A stretch of DNA of 64,000 nucleotides. Origin: Dipetalonema caudispina (Eukaryota > Nematoda > Chromadorea > Rhabditida > Onchocercidae). Positions within the stretch are counted from its first letter, which is position 1, and each line of letters starts with the position of its first letter. Position numbers and translations under genes: made by a program. Where the stretch lies: NCBI GenBank assembly GCA_013365325.1, contig JABVXV010000083.1, positions 62,001 to 126,000 on the forward strand. The letters run 5' to 3'. The notes under the pieces were generated by a model, which saw only the letters and a list, made by a program, of their open reading frames with translations, was not told where the DNA came from and searched no databases. Positions 1 through 15,300 of this stretch are shown here, piece by piece.

Positions 1-41
1 ACTTGGGGAGGAAAATATTTAGGTTGCTATTGCTTATTTAA

Positions 42-1743
<1,702 letters not shown>

Positions 1744-4029
1744 ATTCCGGGAAATATGAACAAATACCATCGTCATGTTTTATTATCTGTAATGCATTTC
1801 CCTCTCTGATTTCATTATATTGTATTAGAAGAGCGATTTTTCCAGTTTTTGATTTTAAGTAGGCTTTGTATTTTACTAGTCATTTTTTTAGTTTGTTTTA
1901 TAAATTGAGTACCATTTAACGAATTGTGTTAAACTGAACATAGATGTTATTATTCTTTCTGTTTTTGGTAGGATTTTTTTTTCTGCTATCACGATTTCAT
2001 TGTCACTTAGCTAGAATTATTTAGCTTTTTCAAGGAGAATCAATTAGTTGATGTCACTGCATTTTCCTTCACTCAGATTTTCTTTTCTGGTCTGTTGTAA
2101 TTGCGAATAAAGTGCTATAGCATGATGTATTTACTAGTCGTATAAGGTTTCTGGCCTTATTCGTAAATTCAAAAAATTCGAAGTTACAAATTACTTAAAT
2201 TTTCCGAATGACTTGACAAAAATTTATTTTGCAGAATAAAGTTGAAAACAAGTTGAAATATAATATAAAATAAGTTTCAAATATACTTTTGCGAAAAAAA
2301 AAAAGAGATTTTGTGTAAGAATGAGCAGAAAGTGTCAACACAGCAAGTTTTTATTCTTTCTTTAGATTCGAGCTGTAATTTAAGTATTGTGGGAGGAAGT
2401 TTGGTATGGGTTATCTTTGGAGATAATTTTCATGACATTAAGGATCTGCTTGCTTTATGTAGGACGGTAAGTGGGAATTTGATAGAGACATCATTAAGCC
2501 GTTTGCTTAAATAGAAGGAGTTTGGAACAATGAGCAAATTATTGTTCTGGAAGATCAAAGAAGGACTTTGATGATAAAATGCTCAGAAATTTCAAAACAA
2601 GGAAAATCAGAGATGGGGAATTACTTTTACTATTCAGTTTATTTGTAGATGTAAGGTTGAAAGTTATAATAAATCAAATCAAAGGTGTCAGATTTTTTGA
2701 AATTGAAATTTTCATTTTAACTGGAATAGTTGATGGGCGCTGTGACAATGAACGATCTTGACTAAAAATTCTGCATGAGGTTTGTGGAATCGTAAAAATT
2801 CTGGGAAATATTTTCAGATTTTTTTGAAGTTTAGGAACTGTGTGATGAAACTCAAAATATTCTGTTCACCAGATAATTAGGACTAGTGTCTCCACACAAA
2901 TATCGGGGAAAGAATAACTTGAACAAGGGCTAAACTAAGATATCGTGAGACTCTTGAGGATAGAATTTATAGTCTAGAAATCTTTATGGGTCAAATGTTA
3001 AGCTTTTATGGAGAGGACCGGCGATCTAGCAAGGAATCTTGTAAATACATATAAAAAAGGTTCCTTTTAAGAAAAGATAATAGGTTTACACAATGTCTTG
3101 AAAATGCAATGCATTGTTAGTTTGTATGTTACAGACAGAGTTTCTCATCGTTTTATAATTTATGCAAAATTTTGATTTATTTTCTTTTTCGATTATTGAT
3201 GCAAGATATGATCTGGCAAAGAAACGAAAAATGTTGCTGGGAAAAGAGAATGCTTATGAAGGTCATTTTATAAATAAAATCTCGCCATTGCTACTATACA
3301 ACTACAACAATTTTTTTTTTTTTTCATTTGGGACATTTAATTTTCTATTTTATATGAATTTCTTCGCATTCTTCTTAATTATTTCATTAGTCTTCTTTCT
3401 TTTTTTTTTTTTTTTTTTTGAAAGAAAAAAGAATTCTAGATAAAATGTAGTAGGATTTATTGTCGTCTTACTTTTTAATACTTATATTTTATATTTTAAG
3501 TTTTTTTTTTTCTTTTTAGTTCGATAAAATCCAAATTTATGATCTTTAAAGTGACAAAACATACCTTTAAAAAAATTTTTTTTTCATACCAAGCATAAAA
3601 TAAATCTGTTTGTTCCTGAGTATTTGAAAAAAATGGTCAAATAAAAATGTTCACTGAAATGATAATAGTATGAAAGATGAGATCAAACGATAGAATAGGC
3701 ATAATTATACTTTTTAAGATAGTTGTTATGGAGTTCCACAAGGAATAAAGAAATGTTAGCATAATTTTTTGTGAAGGATTATCTGATGATCAAACTTCAA
3801 TTATTTATGATCATCAAATACAGTTTGTGTAGTTTTTTGAATAAAACTATTCCTTGTAGATTTTTAATCAAACTTTGAGAAATGCTTACTTCTATATAAT
3901 TATGTGCCAAATTTCAATTGTGTAGTGCGTTAAAATGTGTTAATTTTTATCATGCTTGAATTCTTATGTATCGTGACAAGTATTTGTGTTATTATAACTT
4001 ACATACTTTTAATTGCCGGGAAGGAAAAT
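1744..4029. other. Intergenic region, phosphoglucomutase to REXO1-like gene
   Basis: The first few hundred bases are the presumed 3' UTR. About 2300-3110 is less AT-rich, with several short open stretches in different + frames but no splice-compatible gene model. About 3300-3600 holds T and A homopolymers. No RNA gene was recognised. Confidence 0.5.
2106..2111 (+). promoter_or_regulatory. Candidate poly(A) signal of phosphoglucomutase
   Basis: An AATAAA lies about 360 bases after the phosphoglucomutase stop, in a T-rich context. It is the first canonical hexamer found after the stop on the sense strand. Confidence 0.45.
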
Positions 4030-7000
4030 ATGATTGGCCGATCAGGATTCTTTGCCGATATTATGTGCCCTTATGATGAGGATTGCACACGACCGCATTG
4101 TCATTTTTGGCATTCTAAAGGTTTTATTATAATTTTATAGTTTTATTGTAATTTGTGTAATTTTGAATATTTTTAAAAACTCTCCTCAAAATTTATGTTT
4201 TATATAGATTTTATGTATTTTTACTTTTGTGATATCTAAGAGAGTTCTTTTAGATGATCTATCACAGCAACAACAGCAGTCTTCCGTATCACTGATGTTG
4301 ACAGCGCCACCTGAACAACCATTTGTGGGTTATGTTGGTTATGTAGAGAATCAGCAAACAGCTACCAAAACAAATATGTCAATTTGCGATCACTCAATTT
4401 ACGCTCCTTTGGATCCAGTCGTATACACGCAACGACCATCAACATCAGCTGTACAACATAATGCATCTCAATGTACTTCTGGTGGTGTGTTTTCTACTTA
4501 TAATTTCTTTGCTTTAGATATTTCTACATTGTCCACTTATACAGAAATCGATTTGCATTATTCATTATGCTAGTGATAAAGGAATGTGGGAACGTAGCTT
4601 CGAAAATTTCAAACAAATAGCGAAGACTGTATAATGATCAATTTTAATTCTTATTGTCAAAGTTGTGGACATTAAAACATGTTTCATCACACTTCGAAAC
4701 GAAATATTTCATTCTTTTTTAAGTTACTTACGTTCCTACAAAAATTACCGCACAGCCGATGTGTAAACGAATGCCTTCACCGGAAATCCTTAAACCAAGA
4801 ATGCCAATGGAATTATCGGTGGATGACATACTTGATCCCGCCAATGATAAGCTAAAAACTTCTCCTGCCTCGTCTTCTAATAGTTCAAGCTTAACTGATG
4901 TAAGTTTTCTGTTGTTAAGAATATAGTGGTAAAACACTTCTAAAGTTCCGGGAGTCAAATTTTAGTTTTTATCTTACCAGAAGGTTTAGTAAAGTTCCAG
5001 AAGGTTAGGGTCATAAAAAGTATCCTAAGAAGCAAGTTGCAGCTTGTTTGCTGCTTCAATCTTTTAATATGGTCATGAGAATATCTCAGGGCAACTTTTT
5101 AATCATACCGTTTTGGGAGACGGAGTTAAATGTTTAATGTACCTTTTTATATTCTCAAGTTATGTAAGGTATATATCTCTGAAGCTTTTCAAGATTTCAA
5201 AAATTCCCACCTTTATCTCTGAGCTTTTTTGGAATTAATTAAATAAAAGCATTTTACAGAATATTAAAGTCTCTGAAATGAGTTTGAATGATTATGCGAA
5301 ATCAGTAGCTGATATTGATACACGAATCGAAGAATTGCAACGAAGGATCGAAATCGAACGCCAGCAAAAAGAAAAGATAGTTCACGATATTAGAGCACTG
5401 GTTAAACCACCGGCTGCAGTTAATTCAGACTCTCTAGCTGCAAGGAAGCATTCAGTTAGTTGCCACATAATCTGTATTTGGTTTATTCGGTTAACGTGAT
5501 ATCTTATTTGTCATGCAAATAAAATGAGTTGGTACAATATCTGTTTTTATAAAATGTACCGTAGCTTAAGTTTCTTTTGGAAGGTATTGATTGGATGAAT
5601 TCCCGCAAATTAAGCTAGGGTGGATAAAAAGAAGGGATGATGCATCAAAAATAAGATGATGAATGTGTAATGCAGATGGTATCTCCAATGCATACATTAT
5701 TTTATTTGAAGAAAAACACTGTTGATTTTTATACTGAATTTCAGGGAAGCGCCTATTTCTTCAGCTCCTGACTCGTACCTTTTATTCAAAATATACCTTC
5801 CAGCTTTGATTAATGAAATTTCATTTAGGGCTCAAACTCGAAATCGAAACTAACCTATACAGGTGGCTACACGCCGACACCAATTGCTTTGTTGAAGTCG
5901 GTGGAAAAAGCCAAAAATGAAGCTCGGCAAAAAAAAAAGTCAAGAACTGAGGAGAACGATAATGAAAAAGAGGATATGACAAGCTCGAAGAACAAAGTAA
6001 AAGGAGTAAAAACGAAAGACAAAGGCAAAGCGAAAAGTGTAAAAGTGAAAAAAGTTGCGAATGTAGAAACAGGTAAATTGCACGTGGCATTAAAACAGCA
6101 GCAGTCAACTGAAGAAAAATCGCCATCAGTAGCAAAGAAGAAACTTAATGAACAACTTTCTATCGAAGATCTTTTTGAAACTGATGTACGTTTATTTGCA
6201 TTTACTCTTTATTTATTTGTTTACTGCTCCTGAATCCAACCTGACCCTTCATGGTGCGGAACTGTGCAATGTCGGGGTTCATTTTCTGGGGTGTTTCAAG
6301 CAAGTCTGAAAAATGGTACCATTGTTGGCCTCCTAAAGCCGGACAATTCAATTGTCTACAGTTTTATCGGCTGTTTCTTCAGAAGATTCAATTTACTAAC
6401 ACACGCTTTAGTTTCGATTTAGGTACCAGCTGCGAAGAGACAGAAGAATATCGACAATGATTTGAAATTAAAAGCAGGCAGTCTACCTGAAAAAATGGAA
6501 AAACAAAAGGAAATGGGAATTAAGATGGAAGCGAAAAAGCGAATGGCACATAGCAGTGTTCAGGTATTCAGTATTTTTAGTTATTTTGGTAGTTAATCAA
6601 AATTTGTTTGGAATTTTATTGGATGTTTGTTGTTAAATATTTACTCTTGCTTATTTACTTTCACATATATTAGTAATAAATATGAATGAGTGTGTACTTC
6701 AGCCGACTCTACAAATGTGTGTCACAGCAACCAAAGTCCGTACACCTACAATGGCTCAGCAATTGATGAATCGCTACCAAAAGTTGCAGAAAGAAAAGGA
6801 GGAATTGTTGAAGAAGTAAAATTTGAAAATTATCCATTGGACGTGGGGTAGCAATCATTAGCTGGTCAATAAACGCCTGAATTCCTCTTTTTAGCATGAA
6901 ACTCAAAGAAGAAATGAAGGCGAAGAAAATCATAACAGCTGAAAAAAAATATGATTATAAATCGGGCGCGGTAGCAGCAACGGTTAGCAAAGGTGAAAAA

Positions 7001-10000
7001 CGAATGGCACATGCACCAAAAGTATGCTCTGTGGCATTATCTTGTAACATTTACCGGTAGTAGAGCGATTGCTTGTCAGCAGAGTAGTATATGGTTTTCG
7101 ATGCCATCTGACCTTTCGATATAAACTTATAAAAACAGTCAGTAGTAATGTGATTCCCTTTTATCATTGTCATTTGTGCTTCACGATGGGACATTTAGAC
7201 TAGATTTTATAAGTGGTTATTGCTGCATTAGTATCAGATTGAATTTATGATATAAATACTTCATGGGATAAAAGACTTTTTGATAAAAGCGGGAAAAAAG
7301 CTTTTTTGCAATAGTTTCTTTGCTTGATTTGCCTATTTGATGCAGATTTTTACAATTTTTGCAGGTATCAAAAACCTCCGAAGTAAATTTAATACCACTA
7401 GATCCATATTCATGTAATAAAGTCCCATACGCTTTGCGTGCCCGTTATTTGAATTTATTTTACATCGAATGTCAGAAATTTTGCGGTTCGATGAATGATG
7501 CCATAGTTCAGGTTAATAATGATTTTATTGCCATTGTTTGTCTCTCCGACTCTCTAAATTTCGAATTCCACGAATTCCACGATGAAAATATTCACAAGCG
7601 CTTACTTATAGTTATTTTTAGACTGAATAAGAAAACTTATTTAGTTTCTTGGCTGGAAAATAGAATGATTCTTTTTGTTACTTATGCAATTTTTAATGTT
7701 AATGAAAGTTCAGGCTCAACAAGAAGAAAAAACAATAAAAGATCGAGCTGTAACAAAGGGCGGCTATACAAGTGCTGCAGTGAACGTTCTGCGACGTTTA
7801 CGGGATGTCAATTCACCACAACCTGCAGGTATTTCTGTTTTTCCTTATATTTGAGTTATAATAATATATGTTGATGTGCTTCTTCAGTTCCTAGCCATTA
7901 ATAGATTAATTGATGAGAATGGGGTCTGTGGGTAGAGTAATCTTTCAGATATTTGTGGAAACAACTTTGTCGTTATATACGACATATTATGCTGTTTTTG
8001 TACTAGTCAGAAGTCAGGTACTGCAGAAGCATGTTGATTGCATGGATGATTGCAAAATTTAGTTATGTTCTCATATGAAACTCATTGAGAACATAACTAA
8101 TCTGTCATTCTCTCGTGCTGGGTGAGCAGCACAAGGTGTTCGAGCTCTCCAAACTTTAACCATTGAATGGATTTAAGTAAATATTATGCGGTTAAAAGGC
8201 TTGAAGCCAGAGCTCAGCTTTTCTCTGCTAAGCAATATCATAAATGTCTATGCTGTTCATATGTTTCTAGTGTGTTAAGACAAACTATTTCATTCTTTGT
8301 GTTAGGTTAAATTAAATTTCTTTCGTCACACTATTCAATTTTTCTTTGAAGATAGAGTTAAATATTAACACAACTTAATTTATATCCCTCCACATTAAGA
8401 TTTCTCATGAAATAACTAACTGATGTTGTTTTACAGCATTAAAATCTGTATCACATTCGGCTATACTGGCTGGTCGTCATTACGGATCTATCACAATTGG
8501 CCAGAGAAAATATTCAACTCCTGGGAAACAATCTGTCAATGAAAGGTTAAAGTTATGCAGAAGAAGTTTCCGACGCTTTCTTATTTTGACTTCATTTATC
8601 ATTTGAAGTCAAATGGCATTAAAATGGGGGACATGTGGCTTTTCGTTGTTATGAAATCAAGCAGTAATGTTTGTTACAATGGAAGGATTTTAGTAGAGTT
8701 TAACATTTATATTTCTTATCTGCTTACTTTGCAGTGAATTCTACGGATTGCTGCTTTCGAAGTTTGTTTTGGACGAACAGAAATTGGAACAAAACGGTTT
8801 CCCTTTATGGGAAGGTCCGGATAAAAAGAGGGTGAAGATCAAAACGTCCGAATTAGACAGTAAAAAGAAATTGTTTGTAGAGGAGACTGGTAAGCTTTCA
8901 CATTCTCTTTGTAGTTATTTGATTAGTTGCTGCCGATTTCAATAGCTTTCATATTTATCTACTTAATTTCTTCTTATTAGGAAAATTCTTATTTCCACCT
9001 GGGAGGTTGCTTTTTGTTCTTAAGCATTTTGATCTGTTCTGTATTTTTATAATGTTTTCCTTATAATAAAGTGACTGTTGTTTTTAGATCTCAAAAGAAT
9101 ATGTTGTCGTTGTGGCGCTGAATTTGCTCTTACACCGAAAGGTGAATATGCTACACTGAAACAGTGTGTATATCACTGGGGAAAGGCTTTTAAAACAAAA
9201 AGTCAGTCTAATTGCTTATTTTCTTTTATTAAATAATGACTGTCAGTTAGATCTCGATAAAGAAGATTACTAGCTACTAGTTATCATTTACTAAAAAATT
9301 ATGCTTTCTCTTCTCTGAATTTGGAAATCCTGTCCAAATCACTTTATATTGTTATTATTAGCTCGTGGACTATGGGAATCTCGGTATAATTGTTGTCAGT
9401 CGGACCTTAATGTTGCTGGATGTTGTGTAGCTGATTGTCATGTCACTGATACTGCCCCAAAATCAGTGTTGGAAACCTATCGAGAGGTAAATTTCAAATT
9501 CTTGGTGCTGCCACTTTGTTGTATCGTTTCATTGTAGACTTTAATTGCTTTTGCTGAATTTCCTACCCGTTATAGATACCTAAGAAAACTCCTCTGTATT
9601 CTCTGTACCGTAATCTACTTACTATCTCCCATGAGGAATTGCTTCAAATCATATTGTTCTTTATTATGCCGCAGTCAGCTTTGGTAACGGTTTGTATAAT
9701 TTCTGCAGACGCCACCACCATCAGGACCAAAAGATGAACGAAGCAGGAAAGTGTATGCATTTGATTGTGAAATGGTTTATACAACCTGGGGTACCAGTTT
9801 AGCACGATTATCAGTGGTCGATGTGAACGATAAGCTAGTGATGGATGTTACTGTACGTCCAGAATATGAAATACGTGATTGTAATACACGATTTAGTGGT
9901 TTGACGATAGAACAAATTGAAGGAGCGGAATTTGACTTGGAACAGGTAGATGCTTTCTCGTGTTCTTTACAACACAATTAGCATAATTATTACAAAGAAT

Positions 10001-11162
10001 AGCAGGAATAAACAACGAAGTGTAGCAATATGATAATATAACGAGCAGGATTAAACAATAAAATTAGTCATATTTATAAATATGTAGATAATGCGATGTT
10101 CTGTACATTGCATTTATCATTTAACTGAGCAAGAGAATGGATGGAAGACTAGGTAGGAATAGTTCAGAAGTATGACATTATGGGCTATAAGCTGGTACCA
10201 TTCATCTGTCATATTTTGATAGTTTTTATATAGAAGCCTTATCCATTTAATGTATTATTTAATGTATTATGTATTTCCTTAAATTAGGATTAGAGTGATT
10301 TTTATTGAGATGTAAGACGTTTTCATTATTTATTTTCTCGTGTGTTCATTTATGTAAAAACCAATTCATCGAGAAATTTCCAAAAAATGATTTGTTGTAG
10401 ACTCAGAAGCGGTTCTTCGAATTGGTTAATTCGGAGACAATTCTAATTGGACATAGTCTTGAAAGTGACCTAAAAGCAATGCGTCTAGTTCATCATCGAG
10501 TAGTGGACACATCGGTTGTATTTCCACATAGGTTGGGGCCACCCTACAAACGCGCTTTGAAAACGATTGCTTCAGAAATATTGCAACTTATCATTCAGGA
10601 AGATAGTGAGTCGTATTACTCTAAAAAAAAATTTTTATTTTATGGAGAAATTATCTCATCTTTCCAACATGATCTTATTAGCATTTCTGCGATATTTTGA
10701 AAAAGAATTCCAAAGATTCAATTGATAGTTGTGGAAATAAGAGATCACCCATTTTCAGTTGTATGGATCGAAGTTTCTTGAAATAATTCATCCCTTCTGT
10801 TCTTTTCGTTGCAAAAAATTGGACCACTGTAGTGTTTGGTCACTTGAAGAGTAATCATTCGAGCACGTACATAGATCTCTTGAAATCGTTTAGCGTGCTC
10901 GCTAATTTTGCTGTTGATAATTAAAATCACACCGCTTTGATCTTCTAACTTCTTGCTGTGGTCAACTTATTTAAACTTTCGAGGATTGTCTTCTGTTGAG
11001 CTTTCGAGGATTGTTCAATTTTGTCACTTAAATTTATATATTTTTGAAGTCAACGAAACTCTATAAGAAGAATTCTTTGCTATTTCAGTTGATGGACACG
11101 ACTCGAAAGAAGATGCGAGCACTTGTATGCAACTGATGCTACACAAGGTCGTGCATAATTAG
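4030..11162 (+). CDS. REXO1: REXO1-type RNA exonuclease (DEDDh family), complete
   Basis: Predicted 3'-5' RNA exonuclease of the RNase D/DEDD superfamily, likely nuclear. Seventeen exons: 4030-4120, 4254-4484, 4724-4899, 5260-5454, 5829-6185, 6423-6563, 6703-6815, 6895-7021, 7365-7511, 7714-7828, 8437-8545, 8735-8889, 9088-9201, 9362-9486, 9709-9945, 10401-10605, 11089-11162. All phases agree and give 903 aa. The N terminus has the REXO1 CCCH finger (C13, C19, C24, H28). A coiled-coil-like segment follows, then the YTGGYTPTP motif and a Lys-rich, NLS-like linker. The central REXO1 region (PYALRARYLNLFYIEC) comes next, then a Cys/His cluster (C658, C661, C679, H682). Exonuclease residues are D751/E753 (FDCEM), D834 (IGHSLESDL) and H883/D888 (GHDSKED). 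I chose ATG 4030 because it aligns with known REXO1 starts; an in-frame start 93 bases upstream is possible. Confidence 0.93.
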
Positions 11163-11279
11163 CGATATTTATTGTGTCGTTTTTACCATTCTAGTATAAA
11201 TGTTAACTTTTTTTGAAACGGGTTTGTTTTTAAAAGCTTAAATCCTAAGCAGTTTGTCCAATAACTCACGACTCATTTA

Positions 11280-11285
11280 AATAAA
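11280..11285 (+). promoter_or_regulatory. Candidate poly(A) signal of REXO1-like gene
   Basis: AATAAA about 118 bases after the REXO1 stop, just before a TA microsatellite. Confidence 0.5.
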
Positions 11286-11310
11286 TGATGCACTTCAGTT
11301 TTTGATCTTC

Positions 11311-11323
11311 TATATATATATGT

Positions 11324-11370
<47 letters not shown>
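11311..11370. repeat. TA dinucleotide microsatellite
   Basis: About 60 bases of nearly pure TA, with one small interruption near 11321-11330. It lies in the 3' flank of the exonuclease gene. Confidence 0.9.
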
Positions 11371-11372
<2 letters not shown>

Positions 11373-12052
11373 TGTTTGGGTCATATTTGCATTTACGGGA
11401 AACTTCATATTTCATGCTTTAATATAGCTGTTGCTTGTTTACTTCTGTGTACATTTCTTTTTTCACTATTTGGCCAGAAGCATTTTCCCATGTTTCGTTC
11501 CTTTTTGTCCCTTATTTATTTTTATTTCCAAAATTGATGGATTCAGCTGTAGTTATTTGTTGTTCAGCACTGGTGATTTTGATGTTTAAAAATCGTTATC
11601 ACATTAACGACCTTCCTTTCTTAAAAAAATCTAAGATTTTTGTTTACGACTTAAAACCATTAACTTTCTTTCTGCAATCATTTAAATGACAATGATAAAT
11701 TGAAAACCAGCATAGCCAATTCAAAAAAAGAAGGTGACAAATGTTGCCACACATTGTGTGACTCTTCTAGTCCGGCTCGTTTTCATATTGCAGGGCTTAT
11801 CTGTATCAGAACATTTAGCAACGAATGTGTCACAATAATTTCTATACAAAGTTATGAATTTTTCGGGCATCTGACTTATGAAACACTCAGTGTTTACTCG
11901 TATTTATATGTTTATTGTAAATAAATTTATATTTGTGTGGTTGCATTCTTTGCATTAATGTTTCTGCAACATGTGCTCTACATTTATTTCAGCAAATTAT
12001 ATTAAAAGGAACGGAAGTTCCTTTACTGTTTCACCTCTTAGTGTGAAGTAAC

Positions 12053-12075
12053 AGGCTTAGGCTTAGACTTAGGCC
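12053..12075 (+). repeat. Interstitial telomere-like repeat (TTAGGC units)
   Basis: Consecutive units read AGGC, TTAGGC, TTAGAC, TTAGGC, that is nearly four copies of the nematode telomere hexamer with one substitution. The run is too short to be a functional telomere. It could be a trace of repair or a rearrangement, or chance. Confidence 0.6.
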
Positions 12076-12358
12076 CTCGAAAAAGTCATATTAAAGTTTC
12101 AGACAACTATTGTCTATGTGATAATAATTATAAAGTTGTCAGAGAGATGTGTGGCTTTGTAGTGATAAGTAAGCATAATATGTATTTATGACGTAACAAT
12201 AGTGAGATAACTAATTGTTAACATAAATAAAATAAGCAGTCAGTTGAATTTCTTTCGATCCGATAGCTTTGAACTTCAATGATATTTAATGTTTCCACGT
12301 TCCTGTTTGAATGGGATTTTGAGCTTCTCCACTGGATCAATATCGATGAATTATTGGA

Positions 12359-15300
12359 ATGAAAATGAAGCTTATAAATATACCGAGGAAACTTTGGGAG
12401 CACAAGAAAAAGTCGGCATTTGCATCTTTTGTTGCTTATTTCACGGGTTGGAAGATTTACAGTTGGAAAAGGTTGATCCACTTTGCTTATTCTGTTCATA
12501 TTTCTTTTCAGTATCGAATGTCTATTTTACTTGTCCGAGAATCTGAATTTTCAAATTAATATTAAAATTCTACAAACCGTGTTGAAGCGTAACGAAGTCA
12601 GTAAAGACAAACTCTAAATGATATACTTGTAAAGTGAGAAAAAAACCCTTTAGACCTATCAAATCCTACTCTGCAAATATATCTTTTATTTTCTTATGCA
12701 AATTTCGTTTTAGAGACTGTGATATACGAACTATATATGCTCGAGAAGCAAAGCAATTTGGTGATGTACCGCTAGCTTCAGCAGGCCGTTTACGACGTGT
12801 CACTGTTCTGGTAGATACGACCTGTGCGGGTGCTTTTGACATTTTTAAAAAAAATGCTTTGCCATTATTTAATTTGGCTGGTTTACAAGTGGATATAATC
12901 AAGGTAAGCTGTTTAATTTTAAACGCTTCGAATAAAACGAATATTTATTACGATTCCTATCTCTACTTTATTTTCAATCATCAAACCATTTCCAAAGTTA
13001 TGATGCATTAAGTTTTAATGTTCATTAGTTGTAATTGCACTGTTGTAGCCCACTAATATTTCTGAATTCAAAACTATTGCGGAACATATTGATACAACGG
13101 AATGTGATGCTCTGTATATTGTTGGCGGAGACGGTGCTTTAAACGTTGTTCTAAGTGCAGTGTGTCGTCAAAATAATAATTCACCAGTACCCATTGGTGT
13201 TTTTCCCGGTGATTCTGAGAATCGATCACTAATCGCTTTAGTACCTAATATATTTGGTTAGTTTCCGTTCATTTTTTTCTTTCTTTGATAAAAAAGTTGA
13301 GTGTTTGAATTGCGGTTGTGAGTGGTTCGCAAAGATATATTCCTGAACATTATGACGATGATAACATCGTAAAAGACTTATTTTGTGAGCAAAAATCCCT
13401 TATATATCTTGAATAGCTTTAGTGAAAGTAGGTATATTTAGCTGCGGGTAAAGAAAGCTTATATACTGTTCAATAAATTATATTTTGAATATATAAGATG
13501 ACATGTATGAAAATAAACTAGTTAAAGATGTACTAATTTACTCACACTTAAACTAATTAAAAAATTAGAGTAAGAACAAAAATAATAGAGAGGTGGAATT
13601 GATCAAGCAAAGTAACTGATAATGATGATAGGGATTCTCAGCTTCATGAGTGATCGCTATGGAATTGTTGCACATATAAATCAAGCAAGTAAATTCCTCG
13701 CTTTTCTTATACAGCAGTTCAAAATGATATTCGTCCATACTGTGAAAGTGCTATGGCTCTTATCGAAGAACAAATTCGACCTATTTATCTTTCAAGTATA
13801 AGATTTGTAAGTTTTTGCCACTAAATATTTCTTGCATGATTTTCATTCATAAACTTTGAGGATATCGTGGCAGTGAATTGAATAAACAGGATTTGTGAAC
13901 ATGAGATTTAAAAGAAATTTGAAGCTAGAGAATTTCAGACATAGAAATATGGTGCAAAATTGAAAAGAGAAAGATAAAAGTTTTATTTCTAGCATTTTGT
14001 CGTATTCCGTAAACAGTTTGATTTTTGTAAATTATCATTAAAGGAAAACCCAGAAAGTGGCACAGATGAAGGAAAACAACCGCTTTACGGTTTATCAGGC
14101 TTGCGTGCTGGTTGGTATGATAGAGTTGAGGCAAACAAAGATAAACTGTGGTACTGGGGTGGATTAAAACGCTGGATTGCTTACATCACAGCTTATTTGC
14201 GATCTTTAAAGGTTACCTCTTAATTTACTCAATTTATCGAAGTTTGATCTTCAGATCGATTTGGTTTTAAATTTTGGATAGCTTCACCGAAAAGGATATA
14301 ACTAGAATTGAAAAAAGTCAAAACTCTTCAAGCGCTGGAGAATTTTTTATCATTCTTCATTACTGTTGTTGTTCTACTTACAAGAAAATACCCATGCTAT
14401 TGCTCAATGGAAGTCTATGTAGAAGTTTTTTTTTTTAGCAATATCCAGAAATAGAGCTTAATATGATTTATGAGGAATATTGCGCCGGTTGCTGTAGATG
14501 TCGTTCACAATCTATGATTGAAGAGACAAAACAGCAAACAAATAAGCCATGGTGGCATAATATTATTGGGTCGCGTAATTATAGTGATGTAGTAAGTTTT
14601 CGGGAAATTGACTTCCATAAAATCATGAATTATTTCATTTAAAAGTTTTGAAAAATTGAAGATTTAAAAGTCAAGAACTAAGCTAAATTTAGAGTGCTGA
14701 CAGTGTTAATAGTCACTGGTAAGATGACCTAGATGAAGTGGTGGGATTTACTCATATTTTAAAACACCATGATAAGTGTTTTGAAATTCTGAAAGTTTAT
14801 TCTCTACCAATAATAAAGAGTAAGATAATCAGTTGCTATTACTGAAAATGAATCATATTCAGGCTTTAGAAAGACTATTATATTTATCCATTTAATAAAC
14901 TTGAATTGGACTGATATGCTTGCTTAAAGTTAAAGTATTGCAGAATTTTGGCATTAATAAATATGATAGTCTTAAAAAGGCAAAATTTTTACAGAAGGAC
15001 AAGAAACCAAAAATGGACTACTCAACAATAAAGAATGAGAACTGTGGAAGAACTAGAGAAATTAAAATGAAAGCAATCGATGTAATACTTGAGAATATTC
15101 AAGATCAGGCAAGTTTGTTTGTATTTCAACCCACTAAGAAATCAAAACCTGGATGAATTCGGTAGTGGTAATGCCAGGTTTTATTTTTCATTGTTAGTTT
15201 GTTACAGAGTAGTAGAAGTCTGTTGTTGTACACATTGACGATCTGTTAGAAGAACTTTAAAAGAAATAGTCTTTAATCGTCTCTCATATGCTGAGAATAT

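Larger units (their letters stand above)
11163..12358. other. Intergenic region, REXO1-like gene to AGK
   Basis: Contains the 3' UTR of the upstream gene, the TA microsatellite and a short telomere-like run. Small open frames at 11435-11924 show no recognisable protein and no splice continuity. Presumed 5' flank of AGK. Confidence 0.5.

Noticed and set aside
5821..6135. 104-codon minus-strand frame
   Set aside because: Antisense to REXO1 exon 5829-6185; its Leu/Ser-rich content mirrors Lys/Glu codons on the + strand.
11162..12359. REXO1-like gene and AGK as a trans-spliced operon
   Set aside because: Same strand, but the gap is about 1.2 kb with its own poly(A) signal and repeats. Nothing in the sequence shows polycistronic processing.
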